From assembly GCF_026151205.1 (NCBI RefSeq), contig NC_087075.1:9417303-9481302 (forward strand): a stretch of 64,000 nucleotides of DNA. The letters run 5' to 3'. The translations under genes were made by a program, and so were the position numbers. The notes beneath the pieces are model-generated. The model was not told the origin of the DNA and made no database searches. It was given only the letters and a program-made list of their open reading frames with translations. Shown here one piece after another: positions 43,805 to 58,800 of this stretch. The DNA is from Bolinopsis microptera (lineage: Eukaryota > Ctenophora > Tentaculata > Lobata > Bolinopsidae). Each line of letters starts with the position of its first letter. Within the stretch, counting starts at the first letter, position 1.

Positions 43805-46800
43805 CTGAAAGATAAATAAATTGTTTTTAATTCGATAAGGAATTATTTATGTGGATATTACGCTAAGTAATTAAACAGGAATTAAACATGAAATGACCAA
43901 GGAGAACACTAACGAACTCGTCTTGGTAATACAAAAATTCATAAAGACGATCAGAACTCAAAAATCGAGAGAATGCTATAAAAATAAAATCTTAAAATTT
44001 AACCGCGTTACAATTTCACGGGAAAAAAATCGAATATAATAATTTAAATCCGGGTAAAAAAGCCATGGAGATGAGTTAATGACGATGAGTAGGAGACGGG
44101 AGGTAGGTGATGACTAGGACTTCTTTTCAGGACAAGGAGACTTCTTTTCAGGAGGAAAAGTCTTCAACCGCTTATGAGTATTGCTGAAAGCACAGTGTAA
44201 GGCCTACACGGACCGCCTCTAACTAGCCAATCCCTGTTTACATGCCGTGTAGCAGGGGACTAGAAAGAGCTAAACTAGTAAGCGGGGCATGTTATGTCCG
44301 TTAGAAATACAGCTTATTAACAAAAGTTACCTGTAAACAGAATCCGGAACCAAATTTGTCTTTGACTTGGTTACAAGAGCCGATCGCAACAGCATTTCCC
44401 TCGTTCAGTATCACTACTTTATCACAAACTGCCTCCACCTCTCCCTTAAATATGTCGCATTGAATTAAAATTAATTGAATAAATCATTTATAACTTACAT
44501 TTATAAATACTTGGTGCTCATTCGGAATCATGAAATAAAATGAGAGGCTATTTTAAAAGTTATATATAGAGGTAGATAATAATTACGAAGAAAGAATTAA
44601 ACTATCATTAATTGATTAACAACCACTATCAATCGAACCTTTATGTGAGTTGAGATAAGGATTGATTTGCCACTGTCAGCTAGCTGACGAAGTAGTTTCC
44701 ACAGCATTCGCCGAGAAGTGGGGTCTACACTAGCACTTGGCTCATCCAGCAGTAATACAGGTGGGTCTCCAATCTGGGATTTAATAAACAAGATATTACA
44801 ACCCATAGCTAATAATCTAATATTGCAACTGTAGCTAAATATGACCGTGACGGGGTATAATCTTCCAGTGTCTTGGGCGATTAACATTGTATACGGACAA
44901 AACTTACCAGTGATAATAAAACAAAACATACCAGTGATATAGCCAGGGAAAGCTTGCGGAGTGACTTACCAGTGATATAGCCAGGGAAAGCTTGTGGAGT
45001 GACTTACCAGTGATATAGCCAGGGAAAGCTTGCGGAGTGACTTACCAGTGATATAGCCAGGGAAAGCTTGCGGAGTGACTTACCAGTGATATAGCCAGGG
45101 AAAGCTTGCGGAGTGACTTACCAGTGATATAGCCAGGGAAAGCTTGCGGAGTGACTTACCAGTGATATAGCCAGGGAAAGCTTGCGGAGTGACTTACCAG
45201 TGATATAGCCAGGGAAAGCTTGCGGGGTGACTTACCAGTGATATAGCCAGGGAAAGCTTGCGGAGTGACTTACCAGTGATATAGCCAGGGAAAGCTTGCG
45301 GAGTGACTTACCAGTGATATAGCCAGGGAAAGCTTGCGGAGTGTACCCCCTGAGTATGTTCTTGTTATCCTGTCTCCGTATTGGGTTAGTCCTGAAATTA
45401 CACTGGTTTAGTGTCTCAGTGTGCCGAGATTATCTGAATTGCAGATTCTGTCATGCAGCTTCCGCCTCCATAATACCGCTAGCTATACCATATACGCCTG
45501 ACTCCTGACACTATAGATCAAATTACTTTTCACTTTTAATCAGTAAACAAAACCACGCTGAGACTTGTGACTTGTGATCGAAAAGTATGTTATGCAAAGA
45601 CTATTAAAGTATTAACAATAGCCTTAACTTCGCATAATAAACCACATTATTCGCATAATTTACTGTTGAATCACTCGCGGAGCATTTCGTCCATAATTTT
45701 ATTTATCTAATAAAATTATGTTGTGCGCTATTTTTCATCTCTATAGTCATAAAAATTAAAAAAGTCAACGCTGTTTTATTTTGAAATGTTTAATTGAACT
45801 GACATTTGGTCTTATATTATTACTTATTAAGTTATTATATTAAAATGGTTGGTAGCTCTTTAAGATAAAACGACAAAGCGTCTCACGATGTCATTCAGAC
45901 ACCTTCTTGTTGCCACTGATGGTAAAATGTGCCGGCCTGATTGACAATGGGTAAAATATTATAATGTGGAAACGGGACTGCTTCTTGACTGATTCTTACA
46001 ACACACTATTAGTATTACAACAGAGGCTGGTGATTATTAAAACAGTATTGCGATATCACTGTAGTTTAATACTGTGTTATTATTAAAACATTGTAAATTC
46101 CCAATGTTTTAATTAATCAGCACCCATGGTATGTGTACAGAGGTGAATATATTATGTGAATATATGTGGATATATGTGAATTAGGGGTATATATCAGTAC
46201 CTGTCCAGCCTAAGAGTCTAGTAACTATCTCTTCGCTTTTCTTCTTTTTCAGCCCTCTTAGTCCAGCAAATAGTGTCAACACTTCCCTTCCTGTAAATAT
46301 AGGCAGTGGTGTGGTCTAATTTTAAATGGGATGTTAATATGGCATGTTGTTATGGCATCTTATTAGGGGTTGATAATATCAACATTGTTGTTTTGTTATT
46401 CGCTGTGGATATCTGCTTGAAGTTTTACAGATAGGCTGATAATTGTCCAATTAAAATAAGTGAATAAGGCGCATTATTCATGTGGTTATTCATTTTCTTT
46501 AGGGTTTCAACCCTTATGAATCTTAATTCCATGTTATTGGATTTTGGTAGAACTGTTACCAACAAACTGTTTGCACAGACTTCTTGTCTTGTTTAGTATT
46601 ATGGAAATATTTTGGATAAGTGTTTGGTAACTTAGCTGATTGACTGATAATTGTTTTCAAGAATCCTTACAATTTAGCTTTTTACTCGATCAATGAGAAG
46701 CCCGTATTCATTTACATCCTGTTTAACACCCACCTTTTTTCAAAGTTTGCTTCAGGGTAAAGTTATTAGAACAGTATTTCCTTTTTCTTACTTTCTTACC

Positions 46801-49800
46801 TGTTAAGTTAGCGAAGGTGGCAGGTTCTTGAGGACAGTACCCAACTCGTTCCCTGTATCCCCTGATATCAGAGATCATACTTGTCCCTGTAATACAACTA
46901 TATTAGTATATTTACCCAACTCGTTCCCTGTATCCCCTGATATCAGAGATCATACTTGTCCCTGTATACAACTATATTAGTATATTTACCCAACTCGTTC
47001 CCTGTATCCCCTGATATCAGAGATCATACTTGTCCCTGTAATACAACTATATTTACCCAACTCGTTCCCTGTATCCCCTGATATCAGAGATCATACTTGT
47101 CCCTGTATACAACTATATTAGTATATTTACCCAACTCGTTCCCTGTATCCCCTGATATCAGAGATCATACTTGTCCCTGTAATACAACTATATTTACCCA
47201 ACTCGTTCCCTGTATCCCCTGATATCAGAGATCATACTTGTCCCTGCATACAACTATATTTACCCAACAGTAGTTCACTGATAAGCAGCGGTAAAATTAT
47301 ACAGAACAGAAGTGGCGCGGATACCCACGCCACTCATTCGAATTTTGTTCACAAACTGTACCTGCTTTTATGAAAGAGTTTTGCTCTGATGACATCAGCT
47401 TTATTTACAGACTACAGTTATTAAACATCTACCACTGTACTGTTATAGTACCTGGACACTGTCCACTGTACGCTACCAGGTACAGGGGCAGACAGCTGCA
47501 TTTTAACAAGAGCAATATAGTTTTAACAATAAACATACCGAATATAATTTAACAATTTACATACCGAATAGTTTTGTTATTGTTAAAAAATAGTTGTTTT
47601 TATGAGATCTTCCTTTATTTCAGGATTCCCGACTCCAATCAAGACATTAAACATCTACATTATACAATTTTCCGTGTCCACATGAATAGGCAGACAGCTA
47701 CAAGAGTTAAACAACATAAAATTCAACATAATAACATTTTAACAATCAACATACCGAACAAGTTGACGCTCCCAAAGGTAGGAATAACTTCCCCACTAAG
47801 GATTGAGAAGAGGGTTGTTTTACCAGCCCCGTTGTGTCCTAACAGGGCTACACACTGCTTTCTTTGGATTCCAAATGAAACGTTATTTAGGACCTGAAGG
47901 GGAGGAGGTAAGTTACCACAAATAGGATTTTCTGATTATCGCTTATAATCGCTATAATTGAGCGGTTATAAGACTCTTTTCTTGAAATGCACCGTTTATT
48001 AAACGCTTACAATCCGCTTTGAGGAATCCTTTGTAGTTATGATATTTGAGATAGACCTTTTGAAGTTTAAACCGTTTTTTGCTGGTCATAATCTTCACAA
48101 TTTCATTATTTTCTGGCTCTAGTCTGATCAGAAAATGTCAGAAATCTGAATTATTCAACGAGGCCTAACAACTGTTAACATTGCTACTGTTTTCAATCAA
48201 CCAATTCGTATAATAGGGTAGCAAATGGCAATGTTTTAAGACCTGAGGAAGCCAGGGTGGAATCCTTAGTAGTTATAATCTTTGTTTAAGATTTTTAGAA
48301 GTCTCTAATTGTTTTGTTGCTAATCACGAGCTTCATAATTTTGGTATATGAGTATGACGTTTTACATTGGAACGTTTATACTTCCATCATCCAGTAAATC
48401 TGAGATTCGTTTATTGACACTAACACTAAGCGAGGGTTGACATAAGCTCTGGAAGAACCTCAAAATCTTGGCTACAAGATTCTTATATTATCCTAGCTGT
48501 TCTTAGACTTATCCTAGCTGTTGAGAAGATTTTAGTAAATATTTTGTTTCTAATCACGGGGACACGAGGTTCAAGGTTTACGTTTTAAAGTTACATTTGT
48601 TCTTGTCTGAGTCTGATTAAAAACGTCAGAAATTTGATCGTTTAACGAGACCCAACAATAATTCATGTCTGAATTAGATCTAGCTCTATTTGTTTTCAAT
48701 TATCCAATTCCCACAACAAGAAGTCCTGATTCAGTGTGGTCAGGGTTGGTGATATTATCACGTTTATTACACATGGCAGTCGGTCATTAGTTACCGTTTT
48801 TACTTGACAATTTGTTTAGCTGCTCTGTTGTCGATCTACAGTGCTGATTATTTCCAACTAACAAGGCAGACTCGTAGTTCTATTCGTACAAGCCTTTGTA
48901 AGTCTGATCTTGTTGTGATCTGTTATTGAATTTCATTGAAACACAAGCTCTGTAAGCATAATTATTTCATTTTCATTCAGTTGTTGTTTATTTTCAATTA
49001 ACAGACTAATTGCTGTATTCAGCATTACTCAGGCATCAGCGTGCGTTCTGATAATTGAATTAAGTGTACACTGTACCTCTCACCCTCTGGTAATAGCTTA
49101 ATGAGTTAATGATCGGTCTACTGCAGCTGTATTGTGTATTGTCCTTTTCACGGCCCGTTCGTTTCTTTCTTTCTTTGTTTTTTGTTTTATTACACCGTTC
49201 GTACCACACTGGAACATTATTTATCAGATTTGCTATTTTACTATGATTATTTAACTGGCTGCTACATTATCATAGTTTACTCCAGTCTTATAATATCTGA
49301 ATCCACCCACGTTGTATCATACGAGGCAGGTGCATTGAGGCTACTGAAATATTCATACTCTAAATGAACAGATTCTAAATGCATCATGGTGGATTATTCC
49401 TGATGAGTAGCATGATTAGTAGCCATGACTGTACAGTGTACACTGGTCCTCTGTTTTTATTTTCTCTTTTTTCTCTGATTAACTCTTTCTCCGGGACCTT
49501 GGGGCTTCATTAGGATTATAACAATATTTTGACAGAACTTGTTGTCAGCTAGACAGTCAATGATAGGAGCAGAAGGATAGACAAAATTTGTAAAACATGG
49601 CGTTTTTTACGAAGTTTTTATATAATAAAATAATATGTACTGCATATACAAAATTAAGTGGAAATTTCATTTGTCAAAAAAATGAGAGCCATTTACTTTC
49701 TACACACTATTTTCAACTCACCCTGTAATTGCTTAATTAGTAAATTAGAGGACGTCCTATTAGGAGCCTCTCTCAATATAATTACTATGTTAAAAACATG

Positions 49801-52800
49801 TGCATTTCTAAATCAGTTAATGTGTTCGAGAGACGAGAGGACAGTGTTCGTCCCTTGTGTAACGGCCAGCACTAAAATAGGGGCAATTTTAGCACTATAA
49901 CAGCAATTATAGCACCAAGTTTAGTGACAGCTGCTGTTCACCACTTATACCCTTTTAAGCATGCAGATAGCGTCTACCGTGTCCAGTGTCTGTCAGTCAC
50001 CACCTGAACCACCAGAACCACATTTAAAGCTTTAACTTTTACAGTACGAGTAAATATAAATGCGTCTAGAGAGTCTACACTTTAAGTACGATATGTATTA
50101 TGTACGGTGTCTGTCTGATGTTGTAGTTTTAAAGGGTTATTTCCATGATTACATGGCAATTTACGTTTGCTACTTTAATTGGTCTATTGATGCTTTTTTA
50201 ATATTTATTTTTATGATCTTTCATGATACCAATATACCAATATGATACAATGATAAGAACTTATGTAGGAATCGAATGATCTATAATCTTGATTATACCA
50301 TAATCATAAAACAGTTGCTATAATTTTCATGGGAGTTTCATTTGTTATATAACCTGTTAAAGTTTAATATGTGCATAATATAACATATCATAACACTATG
50401 CCACTTTAATACGACTCCTATGTCATTGTCATTGATCAGCCGTCGTTTCGAGCGATCATTTGTTGCTCTTTATTAATTCTTTACTTCATTACGGCTTGTA
50501 TTGCAGGTTGTAACAATTCGTACGGCTAATTGCAGCTGTTATAATTACGAATTTAACTGCAAATATTTCAGTTTTTTCTTGTTTTTGTTTTTTTTGGGAG
50601 CAAACTCGCCAGATAGGTCCAGAATCGAAATCAAAATATACAGGTCGAATTCTTTGTTAACCAAAAACTTGATATGTGGCATGCAAACAGATAATAAGAT
50701 TCAGAAACTAAACAGCAATGATCGAAGAAGCCATTTCAAGGCTTATTCACATACCAAATTAAAAGGAACTGATCACCACCTGGCCTATTTGTAAGTTTGT
50801 AGTTAGGTTTCTACAATGATATCTGTTACAAGACTGCTAATAATGTCACGTACAAAATTGACTAACCAAATATGTTTGCTTTTTAGCTTTAAATTTAATT
50901 TGACAAAAGAGTAGTGCAGTGGCAGAATTAACGTTTGAACGTTTTGGATGGAACTGTCATTTTTGATTTAGTACTATTGACAATTATTGTGCTACATATG
51001 CCAACCATCAAGGGCTTTAGTAACTAATTTTTTAGATATTATTCATTGATAATGATATCCAATATGTCTGTCTCAACAATAGGATAATTTTCATTTTGAC
51101 ACCTTTCATTTCAGCAGATATATTGTATACCATATATTCTATTATTCTGTATCAAGATGTTGTGTTCCCAATTTATTAGTGTTCCCAATTTATTAACCTA
51201 TCTTCCTGTGTTCTAGGGACTCGTAATGACTTCTATAAAATTCCTGAATGAGACCCTCCACCCAGCTCCCATCACCACCCCAGAAATAATCCTCCTCTCA
51301 ATCTGGAAGATAATATCCCTCATCCTCTGTTTAACCGGCAACACATTCGTCCTCTTTTCCTCCCTCAAATACAACGCAGTACGTCTAGACAAGATGTCAG
51401 TACACATAGTTCGGTGTCTGTGTGTAGTTGATTTGTGTCAGGGTGTGTTCCAGTGCCTCCCCAAACTTGTGTCCGTGTTAGCAGGTCAGTTAAATTTCAG
51501 TCAAATAAAGTTTCAAACTTCTTCCTTTTTTTAACTACCTTCTTTACAATTAAAATGAATTTCTTCTATGATTTGATGTATTGTGCATAGGAATTATTTA
51601 AATAAAAATGAGGGTAAACAAATTCAATTCGATGCTTGAAAGCCTTATGCGTACTAGTTGTCACTCTTTAAATAATTGCAGGTAACGCGTGGGTGCTGGG
51701 GGAGTTGGTGGGTGTGGTGGTGTTCACCACTAAAGGAACCTTCATAGAGTGCAACTTACTGCTAGTGTGTCTACTAGCTGTTAACAAGATAACAAGATGT
51801 CTCAACCCTCTAGGTACCCTTCACGTTCCAGCCCTGTACCGGAGACTGGTGTCAGTGGGAGTACTGTTAGTGTTCCTAGTGAACTGGGGCTGGTACTTTA
51901 TACTCACTATAACGGGGTACTTTGTAGTCTTCTACTCGGAGTTACTGTGTGATTTGTACGCTACCACCAGTGATAATAACAAGTATTCTAACGTGGAGCT
52001 GGGGCTAGTGGGGGTGTTCTTGCTGCTCCCAACTATTGTGCTATGTGTGGCGAGTGGCATGTTGGTTTATGTTGCTGTTTCCTTGGCACATTCCGCTGTT
52101 AAGAAGAAGAATATTGCTGTTACTATTCTTGTTTGTGTGTTTTTCCTTCTCTATGTTCTGCCCTTTGTGGTTTGGTTTGCGATATATGAGAGTCAAACAG
52201 GGATGGATGGCATGCTGAAAACATCATTTTCTATTTACTCAAGCAGGATTATTTTCCAGCTGGAAACTATTAGTATTTTTGTGAACCCTGCAGTGTATTT
52301 CATCACTATGAAGCGTTTCAGAGGTTTCTGTAAGCGATACTTTGTGCAATCAGGACCTGTGAGTAGATTAGCTGACTCGCAGATCCAGAGTGTGGAACCT
52401 CAGTCTCGCGAACCCTCCAAGACTCTACCCATAATGAGACCGGCTTATAAAATGAGCGAATGATAAAATATCTGCTGGATTATCTTTCAACTTTTGATTT
52501 TAATAAAGAAGTTGATAAATCGCAGGATTTGTGAGCTAGAAAAGACTACTTACTTGGGGTTACTTGGGGTTGCTTCATAGATCCTCTATCGGGTCATCAA
52601 AACGGCTGACCACCCGTGCAGCGAAGTTGCTGTCTTTTCTGCGCTCCAGTTCAATAACGAATTCCCGTTCTGGCAACAATATCCAGTAACAGGAGGTTCG
52701 TCCGGAATAGATGTAACAAACTCCGTCAACAATGACTTGAAGCGTAGGGGGTCCTCGATAAGGTGCAGGTTTGCGGGAATGATGTTCCACAATCGAGGCC

Positions 52801-55800
52801 CCATCACTACAAATGAGCTGTCAAAGATCGATTGATTCCTTTGGCTACTGGACGTTGACAAGCTAGGGACTACTGCTTTCTGGCCATAACGGAGTGTATC
52901 TGTAAACTGAACGTTGACATCATTAGGACACTTCTTGTGTAGGATCTTCCACATATGAATGATAGTGTAACGTTCTCTCCTCCGTTGAAGTTACATCAAT
53001 TTTAAGGCCTTCAGTCTCTGCCAATAGTTCAGATGTTGCACACCATGTATTTTGGACGTAAATGTACGTTGTACTCCCTCTAGCTCAGCGATATCAGCTT
53101 GCTTAGTTGAATTCCAGAGGGGACAACAGTACTCGAGATGGCTTCTGACTAATGACTTGTAGAGGGTCAGCATAGTGATCTTGTTTCTCGATCTAAAAGC
53201 GCTCAGAACCCAAGAGGCAACTTTACGGGCACGATCTGCTATCATAGTAACATGGGAGCTCCAAGACAAGTCCGCCGAGATCAAAACCCCCAGGTCTTTG
53301 ACTGCATCCGTAGGGTACATTATGTTACCATGCGAAACTTGATAAGTTTGCGTCAGGATGGCAAACGGGAGGTCTTGCAAGCTGTTTCGGGGACAGTGTT
53401 TGTGCACGAGTATCTCAAATTTATCCTCATGCAATGACATGTTATTGCAACTTGCCCAGTCGATGACAGAGTTGAGATCATTTTGCAGTATACTTGCATC
53501 TTCAAGTGTATAGATGTGCCTCAAAATCCGTGTATCGTCAGCAAAGAATCTAATGACACATCCTGTGATGCACAGCTTCATGTCATTAATGAACAAAATG
53601 AAAAGCAGCGGGCCCAAAACTGTACCCTGTGGCACTCCGCTTATGATTGCTGCAGCAAGTGATGACATCCCGTCCAACACAACACACTGTGTGCGGTCAC
53701 TTAAGAAGGATTCGATCCACGACACCACCTTTTCGTGAATTCCCATTCTTCTAAGCTTCTTAATAAGCAGTCGGTGATCCACTTTATCACTAATCGTGAA
53801 TCATTTTCACCAAATTTACATTATGACTTTTTTCTTTCTAAATGACCAATTCTCTTGATATGATTACATTGACGGACTCAAGAACCTCTTGTATCCATTG
53901 CATCAACATTTGATTTCTTATCGTATGTAATTATGATATGACATTTTATTTGTCTTCGTGCCAATAATACTGTATTTTAAAATCATGAATCAATTTATTT
54001 GAAAAAAAAAACACATTGAGCAGAATTATTTTAAGGAAGTTGTTTAGGATGTAAACTATAGAGTTAAAGGGAACTGATTTAACCTTGCACCACTTATCAC
54101 TGCACAACTGATATTATTAGTCCATGTCCAATATCAAAATGATTTCATAAAGTTTCTTTAAATTATTTTGTATTCTTATTGTATTGCTGTGTAAATCTAA
54201 TTATAATTCTAATAATAACTTAAGAAATACAAATTATTCTTACCAATTTATTGGACAGAACTTTAGAAATGGAGTCCACTACAACAGGGAAACTATCAGC
54301 AGCTTGATCTCTTATAGTCCTCCGTTCCTTAGCAACGTCACTATCTTCGTGTTCAAAACTCCTCACATCTTCTCGGTGGTAATACAGCTGTTGAAAATAT
54401 GGTTATATATGGTAAAATATGGCAAAATATGGCAATATATGGTAAAAATTGAGGAAGTAAATCCTGACAATTCAAAAAATCTTATTGAGGAGAACGTGTG
54501 ATCAAGAATATCTACCCTTAGTGTTTTAAACCTGTACGAATACGGAGAGTTCCTCTATGCAGACTAAAAGTACTGTCAGGATGGACCCCTCTATAGTTAG
54601 ACACAGCAGCTGCATTCCAACTCCTGGTTGCTCTGTACTGTAAAATTCAGGATATTTAGAGGCTAAATAAAAAATACAACAATTTTCTAATCTAAGTAAA
54701 ACGGTGCAGAAACTTCGAACCAGTTTGTTTATACTGAAAACGTATAGCTAACCTGAAGGGGCTGTCGACAAACCCAGTAGCACAATCACATAAATCATTG
54801 AAGCTCTTTAGGTTCTGGTTCTTGTACAAATCAATGATTCCTGAAGGTGTTTACTACAGTTACTGCTTTAAAACATTTCTATCAAATATTTTATTTGGAT
54901 ATATTTATCAGATATAAAGGGAACACGCGCTGTAATAAAGGAAAACAGTGCTCTTACCTTTTCCTAGTGCTGAGTAAGGTATAAGAGCTAAAACAGAGTG
55001 GACGTGAGCATTTTCAATGTAGACTGAGAGCATGATCCCACACATCCCAAATGAGAACCCTGCTGTGCAAATAACAGCAAAACACAACACCGCCGAGTCT
55101 ATCTGAAATTATCAATTATCTCAGTTCAGACTGATTTTTATTTTACATTTTAACAGTATGCTGTTGAATAAATTAACTTGAATAAAGCCTGTTGTAGAGG
55201 ACTCATAACCATGGTTAGCAGATATCTGACAGGATAGGTAACATATTCATATCTTATTGTTGTCATATAATATCTAATATTCCAAGAGAGAGAGATGACT
55301 CACCACCATGGTAAGCAAATAAGTGATAGGAAGAGAAGCGAAAGAGAACACCGCTAACAACAAGAACAGCGCTACCCCGTTCCAACCACTGAACTCAGCT
55401 ATAGAGAACATGGCTAGTAGTACTAGTGTTGTCATGGCGAAGGTAAGGAACACACAGTGATCCCACAGTAGATTAGCGTACCTGACATGGTGGATGGTTC
55501 AGAGGTTGAAAATAACAACCTCCAGCAGTTAGTCATTGTCACTATAAGAATACGTGCTGGAGGTTATTTGAATTTAAGCTTCACTGTTTTTAATAAAACC
55601 TCTGTTTAAAAGATAGTATTAGTAAAGTTGCAATTAACAATAGTTAATTAGCTATCTTACCAGTAAATTCTACCACTTATCCCAGCCATCAACTGGAGAT
55701 GTTTCATCTTCGTTACCCTTTCTTTAACAAGGAACAGTGAGATTGAGGCTGTGACGAAGGTGCCAGCGAAGGTGGTGAACATAGCCATTATCATCAGTGG

Positions 55801-58800
55801 AAGGGACACTTCTGATGCCTGCCGTGCAAATAATAGTGGTTAACATGTTGTTTTTATTATTCGGAAGCTTGGAGAAACATAAAAGAGGTATAAGAAAAGT
55901 ATTGTCTGTTAAATATACATTTATATTTATTTATTTTATGTTTATGTATTTATTCGCATGTAATAAGTTAACTGATCAAAAAAAGTAATAGTTTGTATAT
56001 TAAGATTACCTGTGTTAAACTGTCCTCCAGTGTTTCGTAAGGCCAGAAGGAGGTGGTAATTGTGCCAGCTGTGTTATTAGAATAATACCCTGAAGGAACT
56101 TTTTTTGATAAGAGCCAAAAAACGAGGTCTTAGAATTTAGATTATTTTGTTTATGGTCACTGAATAGATTGGTAAATATTCGGTTTCGAAGTTCGGACAT
56201 TTGCTGATCGGATAACGAATCCTCCCAAATATCCTCCCTCCAATCTGGATTTTACATTCGATAATTCAGTATAATGTCTCATTCAAAATAAAATATTTCC
56301 CTCACCGACGAGCATGTTGTTCATAACGTTGACAGATTGTGCAATAGAATGTCTCCTCATAGCGGAGAACCAAGCAGTCAAGCTTACCTCCCCTGATTCT
56401 GCACTGCTGGTTAACACGTGGTGGTGGTATTTCTTGAACAGGTAGTCCACTGACCTGCAGAACAGAGAGTTAGGAGGATCAGGAGAAATAAGGAGGAGGA
56501 GAAATAAGGAGGAGGAGAAATAAGGAGGAGGAGAAATAAGGAGGAGGAGAAATAAGGAGGAGGAGAAATAAGGAGATAGTTCAATTAAGTTGATCCCAAA
56601 TTCAAACAAAAAGCAGGTTGATCAAGTTTATGTCTCCATAGTTTATCCCAAAATGTAGATCCTCGTATTAGAAGATTGATGAGATCGAAATATCAGAATT
56701 AAACGGAATAGGTTTACTACTTGACTAATTGGTTATATACTACTATTACTAGTATTACTTTACTATTTTACTATTTACCGGTTTAAGAATTTATTCTGAA
56801 AATAGTCAATCTGAGTCTGAGAGTTCTCCCCGGGTCTCTGACCCGCAGAGCAACCTTGATAATCCATCAACACGTCTCTCTGGAAGCAAGCATCAAAACA
56901 ACTACTGTACCCAAACGAGGGATTACTCATACAGTTCTGCCATACTGATGAGTTGTACTGAAGATTGGCACAAGTGTCTTGAAGCTGAAGAAAGCTGTAA
57001 GAACAACAATCTATATTCTTATAATCCTTGCTTATACTCTCTTTGATTTCTTTAGTCCAATCAACCAATATAAAGTTCTGAACCTCTGAAAGGAGCTTAT
57101 TATCTGATCTGAATATACCCGTCTGAGCCAGATCAACTGTTAACAAATAATCGGGTTGCTTTGCTAATCCATCGATATCGAGAGTGTACTTAAATTGTTC
57201 TGCCTTCTGATTTATCTTCAAGAATGTTATCCCGAATAATATCAACAAAAAGGGTATGACTAATTTCATAACGATCCCTAATTTGTTTCTTCTGTCGTCT
57301 AAGATTCTCTTCTTAATAAGAGTAACGAGTCTGGCGATACTTAACATAAATCCCGAGTATTTCTCTGGAGAATTCCTTTCGTCTTCCAACGGTACAGCTG
57401 CATACTGATTCTGATCAGCGTAAGAAACTGATTGTTTATTGTTCAACGTAGTGAAAGTTTCAACATCATCATCCACACCAAACATCCAATACGTCAACCT
57501 GGTAAAACACCCCATTTTACGTTCCCCCTCCAGAGCCCTATCAGGCTCACGGGTCTGAGTTTTAATAACATTAGCAAGGGCTTCCTCTAGATCACTCTGC
57601 AGTAAACCATACCCAGTGATCCCAAGATTACCACCCTCCACCTCTAAATGTTTCAACAGTTTAATCAAACTAACTTTATCTGCATCTGATATAGCGAAGA
57701 CCTGTTCCTTATAACTTTTCCTTATCAACCTGGCATCAGGTGCAAATTGTTGTAGGACCGGAAGTAACTGTTTATCATGTGAGATAACGGACACGCTGAG
57801 TTGATACCCCACCCCGTTTAGGGACTTGATATTGGTAGAGGAGCCGCTGGAGATGATGCGACCTTCTGAGAGGACGAAACACCGGTCACTGAGTAGGTCT
57901 GCTTCTTCCATGTCGTGGGTACTGACTATGATTGTCCTTCCCTGACAAGTTGAATTCTTGGTTATCAGTAATTTCAAATGGTATTAAAAAGGAGTATTCA
58001 AGACGAAACTATTAATTTGAACTGCATCTGGAATGAACTGTTTCCAGCCAACAGAGAAATTGGACCGTACACAGGTTTTATAGCTAGACTAAATGTATAG
58101 CTAGACTTAATTAAAGAATTGGATTTGAACGATTGCACCTCAAATTTGATTGCTTCCATAAGTTTAATTTTAAATAACCTGACGATGATTTAGGAGTAGT
58201 TCCCAAGTAACTCTACGCGCGTCAGTGTCCATTCCACACGTGGGTTCATCTGAAAACAAGGCGTTAAAACACTAAACAACTATTTCTCAAAATGTGCTAA
58301 CTAAAATTCAATCAAGAACATATATAAAGTATCATTTTTTATCATAAAGCAGATGTAATTAATTATGTGAAGATCTTTAAACAAGAACAGTACAGCTTGG
58401 CAAACTCACCAAGGATAACCACGTTAGGGTGACCACACAACGCTAAACCCAAACTCAGCTTCCTTTTCATACCCCCGCTAAGATGCTGCACTTTATCATC
58501 ACGGTGCTCCTCAAACCTCAACTTCTTTATTGACATCTCTATCTCTACGTCTCTGTGTTTACCGTGGAGACCCTGATTAATATAATATTGCATAATATAG
58601 ATTTTTGATTCATCTACATGTAGATTAATTTTATGTTTACGATCAATCATGATATTTATTGATATTGTTGAATATGTGACTATCATAATATAAATTTATG
58701 TAATATCCTAAAAGCAACCCCACTACCTTCAGACTGGTGAAGAGCTGGAGGTGTTCGATAACTGAGAGATCCTCTATCAAAATGTTATGTTGAGGACAGT

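Noticed and set aside
44931-45348. CRISPR-like array (regular 38-bp repeats)
   Set aside because: There are no unique spacers; the units are contiguous copies of an exon end and donor in an animal gene.
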